Shown: positions 34,401-47,500 of the stretch, piece after piece
Position numbering within the stretch: the first letter of the stretch is position 1
Layout of the letters: every line of letters starts with the position of its first letter
DNA from: Taeniopygia guttata
Lineage: Eukaryota; Chordata; Aves; Passeriformes; Estrildidae
NCBI RefSeq assembly: GCF_048771995.1
Contig: NC_133043.1
Location: forward strand, 6,193,001 to 6,257,000
DNA: 64,000 nt
Reading direction: 5' to 3'
Notes under the pieces: model-generated
What the model was told of the DNA's origin: nothing
What the model saw: only the letters and a program-made list of their open reading frames with translations
Databases searched by the model: none
Program-made: the position numbers and the translations under genes

Positions 34401-37400
34401 TTGGGATGTCCATACTCTTTTAGGTCAAAAACTCTCTTTAGGGACAGCAGCCTCTCTCCATTATGAAAACAGCAGGTACTAGTGTTGGACAAAAATACTT
34501 TCTTCTCCTTAGATGATTCCCTTGTTTTGTGCAACACAAGACTGAGAATTCCACTGGGCAGTTCTGCAGACTGTAGCAGCAGGGATTCCCAGGCAGGCCA
34601 GATACCAGTCATACCCTAAACCAGAGTTTTCTACCAAAATTAAGTTGCTTCTTTGGTCCTTTTTGTGTAAGTTTTCCTAAATACTTCTAAATTTCTAGGA
34701 AAGTTGTCTTTTGCCAGTACTAATGACTTGTTTTTAAAGATGCTTAACCAAAATTTTATAACTTCCCGTAAATTTTGGCTGACTAGACCCCTTAAATAGT
34801 TTATATATCACACAGCCTCTGTCTGGGTTACTAGTAAATCTTGGATCATTGTGGAAATTATGGGATGGCTTTTGTTCCCTAAGGATAGATGAAGGAATCA
34901 CTTACTGAACTTAAGTTGAATGAAGAAAAGATTTAAGGGGCAGATCTTCAGCTCGAATAAACTGGCAGGGTTCAGTGGAAGCTACTTGATGTCAGCTGTG
35001 GATCTTGTCCTTCAGTGTTGAAGGCATTTCCTCTATGTAATTTTTCTGTCTTACTGTAAAACAATTTCATATGGTTAAACTGTATTTTCCTATATTGTTC
35101 TGCAAGTTTATATACACCATAGTGCTCATCTCATCTCCTGTAAAATAAACTGTACAGACACATTGAGCATGGAATTGTCTTTCCCCAGTTGCTTTTTCTC
35201 CTCCCACAGCCCCAAACCTCGTCAGTGCAGTTTGATCAAAGACATTGTGGGGTGCCACATGGACTTTATTCTATTTATTAATTATTATTATATTTATTTA
35301 TTACTATTATATTAGCTTAATGCAGCTTGATTTTGCAGCCACATAACTGGGGTGTAATCTTCTTGTGCTTACCCTTTTCAGATCTTTATGTGATATTCAG
35401 ACAAGTATGGTTCCTACAGTTGTTATTTTCAATTTTTTTTTTTTTTTTGGAAATCAGTTTAAGAAACTACGTGTGGTTCAGTGGTTCTTGAAGCAAGCAA
35501 GCTGACCATGAGCATCCTGAGAGCAGGGGCCATGGAATGGGTGTGATTTTATGTTTTAAGTGATCTAGAGTTCTTCCCCACCCAGTCAATCCTTTACTTT
35601 CAAGCTTCACATGCACCTGGAAGCTCAGTTGAAATCACTGCTGTAAAACCTCATTAATAGTTTTTCTCCTTTTGATATTTGAGTTAACATGCGTGCTGAC
35701 AGGTTTTCTGACAAAATCAAAGTCAGGCCTGCCAAAATCCTGCCTAACCCAACAGCTGCCTGTGGAAGGGGGCTCAGAGCAGCTGGGGGTCACAGTTCTG
35801 CCCCTCTTCCAGCAGGGTGTGCCATCCATACATCTCATAAACCCCTTGGGAGAGTCTTTCTAGGAATTTTTCCAGTTTTCAACTCATTTAAGGCCTCCTT
35901 TCTGCAACCCCCTGCACTCTATGGTTGTGCATGGAGGTGGGAAGTGATGGCAGAGGTGTGCACACTCTTCCCAGAAAGGAGAAGACACTGAAGGTTAAAC
36001 ATTGAAAAAGTTCCAGGTGGAAGCTTGGTTTTCACAGCAGTGTCTTTGCACCTTGTCCCAAGTTGCCTAAATCTGTTAAAAATATCTCAGAAGTCTGTTT
36101 CAGGTTCTGATGCATGGTGCAGAGCAGCTGGTGAGTGCCCTCCACATGCTGTGGTACATGTAGCTGCACCCTGACAGCAAAAAGCACTCCCTTGGAGAGG
36201 ATTTGACACGACCTGGAAACCCAAACTGGGGAGATACTGAGCAAACCATTTGCTGTGCTGGTGTACTGCCAGTGCCCAGCAAAGCATCACAGTTGGAGGA
36301 CCAGAGCAGGTATTGGCAGTGGCAGGGTGGCAGCCTTGCAGTCTGCAATATTTGGATGCAGAGGTCCCGAGGCTTAACACCATTCTGTATAGGAATATCT
36401 GTACTATGGCTTCTGCAGCCATAATAATTAAAAAATCACCTTGGATTCCATACTGTAATCAAGCCTTTGACTTCTGATGTCCATCCAAGGGGAAAAGCAG
36501 GAATGACTGCACCTACAGATGTCTCAGGCCTGAACTTAAAGCAGTGCTCCTGGACCCACGGGCCAGCCCCAAGGCAGGTAAGTCCTGGTGCTGCTTTTGG
36601 GGGTTGGATCTGTCTTCATCTGTGTTGGCCACAGGGCACACAAAGAGACAACTCTGCCTTGCAGGGCTTAGGATGGACAGCCAGACAGCCTGCAGAAGGT
36701 CACAGATGTTCATGATGATTTACAGTGTTCATGGAAGGATTCACATATGGCCCTTGAAATAGGAGTAGACATGGCTCCTGTTGTGAGTCAAGTGAAAAAG
36801 TTAAACTGGTTCTACAAGGTGGATGGGCTGAAAAGGTTTTTAAACCTTCAGAAGTCAATGTGACCTGTGTTCTGCATGAGGCCCTTAGAAGTAAAGCTAT
36901 GTGTAAAATAGAAGTGAAGCTATGTGCAAAGTTAAAGCAGCTGGTTTAACTCAGATCTTGTAATCTTTCCTGGTTTGCTGCACTAGCACCATTTGTGTTA
37001 CATGGTTTCAGTGGACACAGTGGCAGTTTCTGAACTGATGGTGAGATGGCCCAGGGAATTCTATTTGTACAGCTTACTTGGAACTAAGCTCACACACAGG
37101 GAAGTTTCAGCAGTCATGATCCTCCAGCTTGACTGGAACCACAGAAATACTCATGTCATGTTTCTTCCTTGGGGAAGTTGCTGTCTCAGTCCTTATACAA
37201 ATGAAAAAAAATTACAAACATGCACTGGTGAAGTATTTATTGTAGGGACAAACAGTCCAACCTCGGTGGTCTGTGCTGCAGGCTGTTTGCACTGTTGTTT
37301 TCACAAGTCCCTGAAAGCAGAGGATGAAAACCTTCAGCTCAGATTTGATTCTGACTTCCTGTTTTATCAACTAGAAAACCAAACACTCAAGTCTCCCAGA

Positions 37401-38085
37401 GCTACAGCAGAATTACAATATTTTTATTTACAGAGCAATGTTTTTAAAATTTTTTTTTTTTAGACTTAGCAAATGTTTTAAGACTGTGTCACATGTCTCT
37501 GGTTCTTTGCTCAAACAGACTGGGGCTGGTTTTTTTGTGTCAGCTGCTTGGATGTCTTTGAGCTGAGTTCTACAGCTCTGCTCTCTGGCTTCAGGAGCTC
37601 TTCCCACTGCCCTTGCACTTGCTGCAAGTTTGTAAAAGGGAGGAAGAGTGGATGTCGCTGTGGTGGAATGTGGAAATGTGGGGGTTAAGTCCAGACACGC
37701 TCCTGGCACTGCTCACAGCTCTCAGGGATGTTTCATTTGGCTCACATCCTGCAAATCGTGTGCAGCTGTGCAGGGTTCCCAGCCTGGCTGCTGTGCTGCT
37801 CACAGACACACAGGCAGGTGTGTGCTCACTGCCGTGCTGACCTTTCTGGCCTTCTGCTTTTCCTCTCTTGCAGAAACAAATTCATTTCTTCCCTCCCAAA
37901 TCTGTGAGAAGTAAAACTCTGGATCAGTCCACACAGCCAGGTGTGCTGGCATGGCAGCGACCAGTAACACCAGTTTCCTAGGGAAGGGTGGGAGAAAAAG
38001 CTTTGTCATGAATTACATGGAACACATCCTGATTCAACCCTAGATTACACTTGGATCCTCTGCTCAGGGACTCTTCCCCAGCAGG
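29506..38085. other. GAS7-GLP2R intergenic region, left part
   Basis: No gene recognised. Seen: T/G-rich low-complexity stretches (29690-29732 and a long T run at about 31457-31482), a 52-bp tandem duplication near 32692-32790, and AT-rich sequence around 35270-35310. Open frames up to 156 codons (36993-37463) show no known motif. No recoverin exon was recognised. Confidence 0.6.
32692..32790 (+). repeat. 52-bp tandem duplication, two copies
   Basis: CTGGAAATCAGTGCTGGGAT followed by GTGTCTGTGCTGACACAGAG occurs twice with a 52-bp period and essentially no differences over the first 44 bases, which suggests a recent slip. Confidence 0.85.
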
Positions 38086-38180
38086 AAGTAGATAACAGCA
38101 AGAATATAACATTATTTATTTTACAGAATTATTACAAGCTCCTAATTTCTAAATATTTCTAGAAGACAGCAGCAAACTTC
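38086..38180 (+). repeat. Inverted repeat, left arm
   Basis: Starts AAGTAGATAACAGCAAGAAT, passes ACATTATTTATTTTAC and CTCCTAATTTCTAAATATTT and ends near GCAAACTTC. Its reverse complement lies at 39404-39497. The outer 39 bases match exactly and the whole arm roughly 90% or better by eye. Similarity stops sharply at the outer edge. Confidence 0.9.
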
Positions 38181-39403
38181 AGTGTTGGAATTAAACGGCA
38201 CTTGACAATTTTTTTGCCTCCCAACAGATAAATAGATGGACAGTTTAGTCGGTGATTGATAACTGATCCTCTGTGATACCTTTCTCAAATAAATCCACCC
38301 CTTTCCTTCTCTGAAAGGCAAAGGAGAAAGGAAGAAGCTGGTGCCTTTTTGTTGGTTTTGTTCCTTTCCTTAGTTCTTCTAGGTGGTGTTTTGCATCCTC
38401 TTTGCTGAGCCAACGTGATGCACAAGGCAACAGCCTTTGAGGGCTGGGTATGTGGCAGCTGAACTTTAATTTCCTGGAGCTAATTGCCATGATGAAGCTC
38501 ACAAGCAGCTGCTTCTCACTGTAGTTGTGTGTGGCTCCAGGAATGACTGCAGAAATATCTGAACACGAGATGACATTTAGCACAGCAGAGAATTTGTGAG
38601 ATTTGAAATGGCAGGTGGAAAAAAATAGTTAAAAATCCAGAATGGTGGTTGCTATGGGAGTTGGGAAAGATGATGTTAGCAAAATAACTTCATGAAGAAT
38701 TTTACAGATCACAGAATTTTCCTTAATGGGAGCTCAGACTGATGGGAAAAGGGAAGAAAATTCCAGAGTCAAATGAAGAGAAGTGAAAGGAAGGATCAGT
38801 ATTATCAATTCCAAGGCATAACTGACAGAGCTTTCCAGAATGGAATGTTTGTGCTTTACTCTTTGAGCCTCTGAGGCACAGACTCTGGCGTGTAGAAGCA
38901 ATATATTTAACAAAGAATGTAAGTACACATGAATAATTAGCATACAGTTGACATCTCTGGCTGTAGGAGGAGCCACTGTGTCTGGGAGGCTGTGCTCTAG
39001 GTGTAGTAAAATATCAAAGTTTAATAGCCTGTCTCACAACAGATTACTGAGATCAATAAATCTTAAATATCAGATCAGTTATCACACCACATCTCATGGC
39101 AAAGCTCTTCTGACCCCCACAGGCTATTCTGGGCTTGGAATGCAATTTTTTTTTTTTTTTTTTTTTTTAATCCTGGAAGTTTTGACAGAAAGCGAAACCT
39201 TTGGCAAAGAAAACTCCAAAGCTGTGCAGTCAGGTTTGGGCATGGGATGTCTCTGATGTCCTGAGACACTTTGTGTTTCTGAGTGGATTGACTCAGCAGA
39301 GCCCAGACTCCCAGTGATAGTAAAACAGTTTTGAAATCATGGGGATTTAAGGTTAGAAGGAAAATTAAACTTAGTAGGCCCTGAAAAAAAAAATGTGAAT
39401 TGT
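38181..39403. other. Spacer between the inverted-repeat arms
   Basis: About 1.2 kb without a recognisable gene. It contains a T run of about 20 at 39149-39168. No transposase-like frame is visible. Confidence 0.6.
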
Positions 39404-39497
39404 GAAGTTCACTGCTGTCTTTAGAAATATTTAGAAATTAGGAGCCTGTAATAATATCGTAAAATAAATAATGTTATATTCTTGCTGTTATCTACTT
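39404..39497 (-). repeat. Inverted repeat, right arm
   Basis: Reverse complement of 38086-38180, with only a few substitutions and small indels in the inner half. A transcript crossing both arms would fold into a hairpin of about 93 bp. Confidence 0.9.
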
Positions 39498-41197
39498 AGA
39501 AAGGCGCTTTCTGAAGGAATGCATGTGATGGTTGTTTTTGTCTGGATCAGACCTCAGGCCAACAGGGCCTGCTTATATAACAAGAGTTGATTTTTATAAA
39601 CTGAAGGAGGCAAAAAGCCCAAACACATAATAGAGAGGAGAAAATGTAGCTAGAGGGACTGCTGTTCAAAACACAGAAAACTGGCTCCTTGACCTAATGA
39701 AAATCTTTAAAATGCAATTAAAAAGTAAACTCTTTCACTGAGATGCCATAAAATCTTAAAATATCAATGGTTTTAACACCTAAGTAAAACACATTCTAAA
39801 TCACTTCAATCTCTTTAATATCTTAATGTCTCTAGAAGATATCAGTCTGTTTTAAATTGAGGAACACACAAAGTGTGCATGTGTGGTGTCTGGTGTTTCC
39901 AGTGGCTGCTGAAGAAATCCATTGCAGTAAAATTCTATATAAGCAGAATTCATATTCTAGTAAAAAGCCCCTTTAAAAAGTGCAGATAAATTATTTTAAA
40001 ATGGATCAAACATTTATGGTTTATTAATATATCAATGAAACATACAACTTGGTATTGATTAAATAGATTAACACAGATAGAACTATAAAAGAAATACCTT
40101 TTTAAAGTGCCAGAAATAGGTTCTTGAACTAGTGCTAGTCAATGATTTGATCTATTCTTTGCAATAAAAGACTATAAATGCCACAGGTTGCATGGCTAAA
40201 CCTTTATAGCCTGATAAATAATCATAAAAGCATTGGTAAGTTACATAAATGGGATTATAGAATTTTAACAAACTTGATTGCGTTTCATAGGTTTGAGTTT
40301 GGATGTGAGAAATGAAACTTCACCATGGCTCTTGTTAAATGGAGGAAGAAGGATTTCACAATATTCTTTTGGTGCTGTCACAATCCCATGTCTTTATCCA
40401 TTGGGTCCCCTGGGAGGAAGGTGGAGGCAACAATTACCACTGTCTTGTCATTAAGGACATGTGTAGGGCAAACCAGAAGTCACAGTGGCTTGTGCCGGAA
40501 AAAAAAAAAAGAAAAAAAGGTAACAAAAATTGTATCAGAACATTTCATTTGGGCACATTCCATGGAAGTATTTTGGGTTTTCATCTCATAATGACATTTC
40601 CAGCACTAAACTTTCAATGAAGATGCTCAAAAATGGAAAAGCAAAAGCTTGGTTCTTCCCAAGTTTGTTTTTTTGGGTTTTATATCTACATCTATATCTA
40701 TACATACATATATATATATATACATATACACACACATATATATGTGTGGTCTGGTTTGTCCTAAAACTGGGGGTGGTTTTCTTGAGATGGGGTATGATTT
40801 CAGTCTGTGATGGAGTCCTCCACACACGTCTCTCTGTTTATGAGCCACTCCTATGAAAAAGTAAAACTGACTTCTCATGACATGACTCAAAGCCTGACAC
40901 ATGTGGACGAAGGTGCCAAAACGTGTCTCCAGAGCCTCCTTATTTCCAGAGTTCATCCTGCTTCCTTGTGCACTCCACAAAAGCCAAAATGCTCCATCAG
41001 AAGACCTCTTCTCCCCAGCCACACAGGTTAGCAACGTGCAGATAAATACCATTTTTCCCAGAGCAAGAAAACAGGAACAGCTGGGATATCAACTGCTTCT
41101 CCTTGCACTGCGCACCCAGAGCCCTGAGCAGCCTGCAGCTGAGAGATGAACATCCTTTTTTCTGCTGTTGTCAGGTGCTGGCCCAGGGCACAGCTCC
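39498..41197. other. GLP2R 3' flank / 3' UTR region
   Basis: AT-rich, with a (TA)n/(CA)n microsatellite at 40680-40747 and an A-rich run at 40500-40518. The part nearest 41197 should be GLP2R 3' UTR (- strand), but I see no convincing AATAAA close to the stop on that strand. Confidence 0.5.
40680..40747. repeat. TA/CA microsatellite
   Basis: Alternating TATC, ATAC, TATA and CACA units ending TATATGTGTG. The open frames over it (Ile/Tyr/Thr-rich) are artefacts. Confidence 0.85.
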
Positions 41198-41515
41198 CTA
41201 AATTTCGCTTTCCTCGAAGACCTCCTGGGTGGTTTCCCCGGTGGTGACCTCTCCCTCGCTGCTGTCGGACATGCTCATCTGTGCAGGGCCTGCCTTGGCC
41301 TCTGTGCCCTGCCTGCCCAGCACCTTCTGCAGCTGCAGCTCCCAGGGCTTGCCCAGCTCCCGGCAGAAGTGCTGCCTGCTGCTCAGGTGCTGTTTTTTCC
41401 GTTTCTGTGAACACTTCCTGAGGTATTTGATGTTTTCCCCCAGAAAGCAGAGCTTGCAGCCAAAGGGATCCGCTAGCAGGAAACGAGACCACTGCTTCTG
41501 CAGCTCTGCTTTCAC
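41198..41515 (-). CDS. GLP2R: GLP2R exon 13 (cytoplasmic tail, stop TAG)
   Basis: Residues 423-527, [20 protein letters not shown] through FEESEI. Acceptor CCCCTCAG|GTG, phase 0. The tail holds a basic [10 protein letters not shown] stretch and an acidic/Ser-rich end ([10 protein letters not shown]) that resembles the mammalian tail. Confidence 0.95.
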   Translation of the reverse strand: MKAELQKQWSRFLLADPFGCKLCFLGENIKYLRKCSQKRKKQHLSSRQHFCRELGKPWELQLQKVLGRQGTEAKAGPAQMSMSDSSEGEVTTGETTQEVFEESEI

Positions 41516-44500
41516 CTGAGGGGAGGAGAACATGGTCACTGCTGATGGCATGTGGGCACCCTGGAGTTCTCTGACACAAACACCAGGTGTAAAGTGAGAG
41601 GAACTGAGGGGTGCTGAGCTTCCTGCCCCTTTGGGGTTCACCTTGCACCTGCTGCCCGTAGGGTGGGGACAGATTTGTGTGCTCATCAATCTGAAGAGTC
41701 CAGCCTCTTCACCCTGACTTAGGAAAGCTTTTCCTCTGCAAATGGGACGTGTGTGAGAGCTCAGGGGACTCCCCTGTTCAGAGGCTGCTGCAGCGAGGAG
41801 GAGGAGGAGGAGTAGGAAAGCCCAGGGGCTGTGGCAAGCAGGACCACTCAGCTTTACCCAAGTGTTGTGCTGGTGTAGCTGCTTTGTTCTGTTAAAGCAT
41901 TTATCTGCTCAGTGTGTTCATCCTTCTTGGTGTCATTAATACACTTCACTAATGAGCTAAGAACTCAGAGTTGTGTCTTACCTCTCCGTTAGCAAAGCAA
42001 TAGAGAACTGCCACCAAAAATCCCTGTAAGAAAAAAGGAGTGAGAGGAAAAAATCAGCGTGCAGGAAATACCTGAAACCCTAATTTAAAGGTGACATTAG
42101 TGTTAAAACCATAAATACAAACAGTGCTCCTTAATGTCCAAAAAGGAAACTAGTTGCCTGCATTTCTTTATTAATGATGTACCCAGTCACTTGTTTTTGG
42201 GCAGTTCCTTGGCAAGTGCAGGGCACATTTTGTGCAGATGCCGAAGAACAGATGATAAAACCCAGTTTTATCATTTTGCTACCACATAATATTTTTTTTC
42301 CAAACTATTGCTGTTATACCATAACTGCTGCTATTTCCACATGTGATTAAAAAAAAAAAAATGCAGCTTAGTTTCTCATATTATTAATATGCTTGTTTGG
42401 GTTTGTGAGTGATTCTACCGAGAGCTCATCTGGGCTCTTTTTACAAATTATTTCTTTATTAAGTGATTACTGTTATTTCAAAGTTCAGCTATATTGAGTC
42501 TTATGGCCATTTGCTGTTTTTCCTTTGAAATTGATTCAGATAAACACCTTACAAAATCCTACAGATGCAACTTGTTTTAAACCAACCCCAAAATTGTTAT
42601 TTCCATTTGCCTCTCTCTGTCTGGGTTTGATCTCAGGCTAAAGCAGCTTACAGGCTGCATCTCAGCCCCACAGACATGCAGATTTATTCCCACTGCTTCA
42701 GGAAATGCCCTTTTTTGGTGTGTCCAAAGGCATCTGTGACAGAACTTCTGATTAAGGGAATAAATACTCTGAGTCCCAAGGCAATATTTATATCACAGCT
42801 ACAAAGGTGCAATTCAGTTGACAGCATTTAATTGTTCCCACACTCATATTTTCCCAGAAATGTTTCTGCTTTGCTCAGACAAAAGTTTAAAAAGAAATCC
42901 ACATACACAGAAGCGTCAACATTTTTCATTATACCCAGAATTAACCAACAGCTTTCTGAGCCTGCTGTTAATTTTCTAGCAGTCCTGAATTATTTAGAGT
43001 CATTAATTCCTTAAGCATATGTGCAGTGGAAATCGGGACAGAAGAAATAGCAAACAGAATTGCTTTCTCCGTGTATTTTATTTCTATCATTTTTCATGCT
43101 TCACCTGGGTTATGGTAGGAGGATATAGTTAATTAGAGTTAATAATAGGTGATATTAATAGGTAATAATAATAGGTGTTAATAATAGGTGATATTGGTTA
43201 AGAGGTGATATTAAATGATAATAGGTGATTATTGAGATAATAATAGGTGATATTAACAGGTGATACTAAATACAAATTTACTTGCTTAAAAAGCAACTTT
43301 TAATGCAGCACTTCTGCTCCTGGAGGCAATTCTCTTTTTTGGGGGGTACAAAGTTCATTACTCTGCTGGGTGCTTTGGGGGGCTTTTTGTTACGGATGTG
43401 AACTCTAAATTTGGCCTCACAGGCACCACAAGCAGAAAGAGGATTTAAATTCCACTCCTGAGCCTGCTAAGCCTGGTGATGGGCACTGTGAGAAAGGCAG
43501 AGGCTCGGCAGATCAGGAGCTGCTTCTGAGTCTCCCTGGGCTGATTTCAGTTTGGAAATATCTCGGGGATTTCCTTCACTGCTGCTTCAGGGACAGAGCA
43601 CTGGAAAATCCCACCAGAAGGTGGAAAACTTTGCTGATTATTTATATTTGATGTTCACTTCATATCCTGGTTCCTTTCATGCTTACTCATTTTTTTTTCC
43701 CAGTAAATTGATTTTCACACTTAGAAAACTTCCCAATGTGTTGTGACTTCTCAAACACACATTTTCAGAATTATCCCAGTGTGAGTGACAACGGAGAATC
43801 AGAAATTCAGAAGAAATGTTCATGAGCAGAGACACCAATAGGAAAGGACAGATGCACACCTAAGCCTCAAAGTTGTTCTTCAGTTCTACTGACAATTGCA
43901 ATGTGATAAATTACTCATCACATAATTGGGTTCTCTCCACCAGAAACCAGTGGGTTTTTTCAGGGTAACAATTTCCATGCAAAAGGGAGCCAAGATGTTT
44001 GGATTGCCTCATTTCCTACAGCAAAGCAGCATCCTACCTACAACAGAACTCCTATTTAGAATTTAATGTTTTGCTCCTTGAAAATGTTTGAGTTAAACCT
44101 TCAGCTGAGATCCCAGGGATAATTGTTTTTCTTTAACAAAACAGTTTAACTGCCTTTTTAAACTACTGAGAAGATTTACAGACTAAACAAATGCAATTGG
44201 GTACAGTTTATGTGCTTTTTGGCTAATCCCTTCATAAATAATGCTGCAGCTAAAAAAGAGAATCTGCAATAAACACTGGCTAAGATCTCTGGGTATTTTT
44301 TAATGAAGCTTTGCTTCTAAAGCATGACATGCTGCCAAGCTCATGCATGTTTCTCTAAAAGGAATGAAGTTTGTGTTCTTTAGCAAGGATGAGTAAGCTG
44401 GTTTACATATCAGATTTCTTTGTACAAGCCAGTAAATAAAATCTTCACTTAAAATGATTCTGCACTTTTAAAATAACATCAAGGCACTGCAACCTCTCCA

Positions 44501-47500
44501 AGTAAGGATATTTCTAACCAAGGAACTTATACTCCAACATTAAAGTCCCGTCCAACCCAAATAACTCTGGGATTTTGTGAACACCATGTCAGCGGGCTCT
44601 TTGGGGTTGTGGCTCTCCAGGAATCCTCTGCTGTCACTCAGGATATTTTTTCCCTCAAACTGTGGTGGAAATTTTAAAGTACAGCCTCAATAAAAGTGCC
44701 AAAACACTGATGCACACGTACACCAGAGCACAGGTGCATATATGCAAAGGTGAAATCCAGGATTATCATAAACTGTGGGAAAAGTGCAGCAATGCCCAGA
44801 TGGCCTCGGGCTGCAGAAGGAGTCAGCAGTGTCAGAGCAGTGAATTACTGAGGAGCAGCCACCTGGAACCAGAGAAATTACTGGGCTTTGCAGCAAATAA
44901 AGATCTGGAAATTGCTGTCCTGGCGCCCCAGGAAGATCGAGGCAGGAAGATGTGGGGAAAGGATAGCTTTGCTTGGCAGGCTGATTAGTACTCTCAGAAA
45001 TTAATTACTTAGCAGGGCTGCAGCGCTCAAGACAGGCAGACAGCAATGTTTTGTGCCACTGTGCAGTGCTGTGGCTTGGCAAAGTGGAGAGCAGATGGCT
45101 ACAGGAGGCACAGCCTGTGCAGGAGTGGCCGCCTGAGGATCACCCTGAGCTGCAGAACAGCTCATTGGGATCTGGAACTGGCTGTTGGATTGGAGTGGGG
45201 CTCCTTCACCCCCGAGTCCTGCAGCTGCCACCCACATCCACACTCCCTTCCTCACCTCAGCTTCCTCCCACTCACACCAGACTAAGGCAGGGGAGTAATG
45301 AGGAGCCAAATACCCGAACATCTCTAAAACACTCCTGCCTGTGTGGGTGAGAAACTTCTTTTCCACCTGCAGATGCTGCTCTGTGGCAGGCACGTTCTGC
45401 TCTCTCTCAGGATTTTTCATAGAGGAGCACAGAGGGAAGAAAGAGAAAACAATTTCTATTTCTGCTCCTTGTTTTTCCCATGTGGAATGTGTGTGGAGAA
45501 TTGTTTCCCTGGGGTGATTGCTGGGTTGGGTTCTGGTGAGGATTGTTTGAGCCTGGTGGCCAATCCAACCCGCCTGGGGCTGGGCTCTCAGAGAGGGGCA
45601 CGAGTTGGGAGTGAGTTAAATATGGGAGTTAGAAAAGCAGGTTTGTAGTTTTAGTATCTCCTTTAAATAGTATATTAATGTATTATAGTATAGTTATAAT
45701 AAAGAAATCATTCAGCCTTCTGAACTGGAGTCAGACATCATCATTCCTTCCCACCAGCTTCACCTGCATTTACAATACTGCTCCATTTTTCTGTTCCATC
45801 ATGTGAGAGCTCTGAGAAATTTTCTCCTACAACTAAAACTTGCTGCAGGTGTACAGCACTTCTGTCAGCGTGCACCTGGGAGTGTCACTTTGCAGGTAAG
45901 GTGAACAAACATCCTTTAGGAAAATGGAGCCCAAACCTTGGATGAAGCAGATGTTCTCATAGTTGTGATTTTGGCTGGGAGTGTTTTAATGGACCATTTT
46001 AATCCTGTTTGCAGGGGTCTGTGAGGAGCTGTTACCTATTACCACAGAACACCTTTTTTTTCTGAAAATGTCAGACTCCTTTTTTGGTGTTTGAGAACAT
46101 TATATTTATTTATGAGTGTTTTATCTTGTTACTGCAACAGTGCATTTAGAGACACTGTAGGTTGGGATATAATATTAAATCACAATTCACTTTAACTGTA
46201 GTGAGCCTTAAATGCACATGGATCCATGAACACCAAAAACAATATTTACAAAACAGTACTTACATGAAATGAGCTCATTGTCAGCTGAATGAAAAGTCTT
46301 ATATGTCTTGAAAGTCCTTCCACTTGTTCATCAGTGATGAAGGTAAACACAAATTCGTGGATCCCCAACAATGGAATCAGCACAAGTGTAGATCTTGCCA
46401 ATCTTAAAAAGAAAATGTTTCATAATTATATTTTTTAAACATCCTTGGTGACAAAAATCAAAAGCTCAGAGACAAAGAAATTATTCCAAAAAAATACCCT
46501 CAATATTCTGACTTTGGAATGGTAGTAGCAGTTTTGAGATTTTGAGAATAATGTATGCATAAATCAGTGGAAAGTTTAGTTCAAAGGCTTGTGTAAATGA
46601 AATATTTTCCATGGCACATCCTGGCCAGAATAAAGTAATTCTGATTCTCTGTCAGGCCACAAACATAGTGCTAGAGGGTTTTTCCTTTTCTTCTGAGTTT
46701 TGGTGACAAAGGGAAAGATGTGTCACAGCAGCAGGGGCCCAGGTGTGAGAGGAGATACCTGAGAGAGAGACCTCAGTGCACTGAGAACCTTGGTGAAAAT
46801 GCCCCAAATCTCAGCACACAGCTGCTGAGCTGCCTTGGCCTCCCAGATATGGAAATGTCTGGGGAGCCTGCTTTCCTATGCTGAATATCTACTCAGAATA
46901 TAGCTGTTTCCCATATTCTGAATATATATTACACCTGGTGCTGGTGGGCACATCTTTAGGGGGAACTGACAAGTTTTTGATGTGACAAAACATTTAAATA
47001 GGGACCAGGAGTTTGTAGGAATGTACCCTCTGTTAACAAAGTGACCAAATTATTCTATGTCTACTTAAAAAAACAAAAAGCTCAAAAGTTTCTCTCCTCA
47101 ATTTTATAAAAGGACACCTCATAAGACCTTTAAAACTTCACATCAGACCTAGAGCTACCCAATTAGACAGAGGCCAAAAAATCCCTACCTAAGTAATTCA
47201 CTAGAAAAAAAAGAGAACAAAAGAAATAATCACTTTTGTTGGGTGTTTTAACCAAAACCTCTTACCCCTAGCTCAGTTTTTCTCTAAAAAAAGCTTTGTT
47301 ATTTTGTCTTTTATTAAACTTTTTCTATTTCCAACACTGCCTCAAAAACCATCTTATTAATTTGATACCATTTGACGTAGCCAAGCTATTTCAAGTGTGA
47401 TAAATTCTCTAATAGTTCACAAGACCTAACTCAAGAAAAAAGCTATCAGGACTTCAATGTCATTTGTTACAAACCTGTATTTGTAGTCATGGAAGGTCAT

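Noticed and set aside
36993-37463. 156-codon open frame in the intergenic region
   Set aside because: No recognisable motif and not similar to recoverin; length is within chance for this much sequence.
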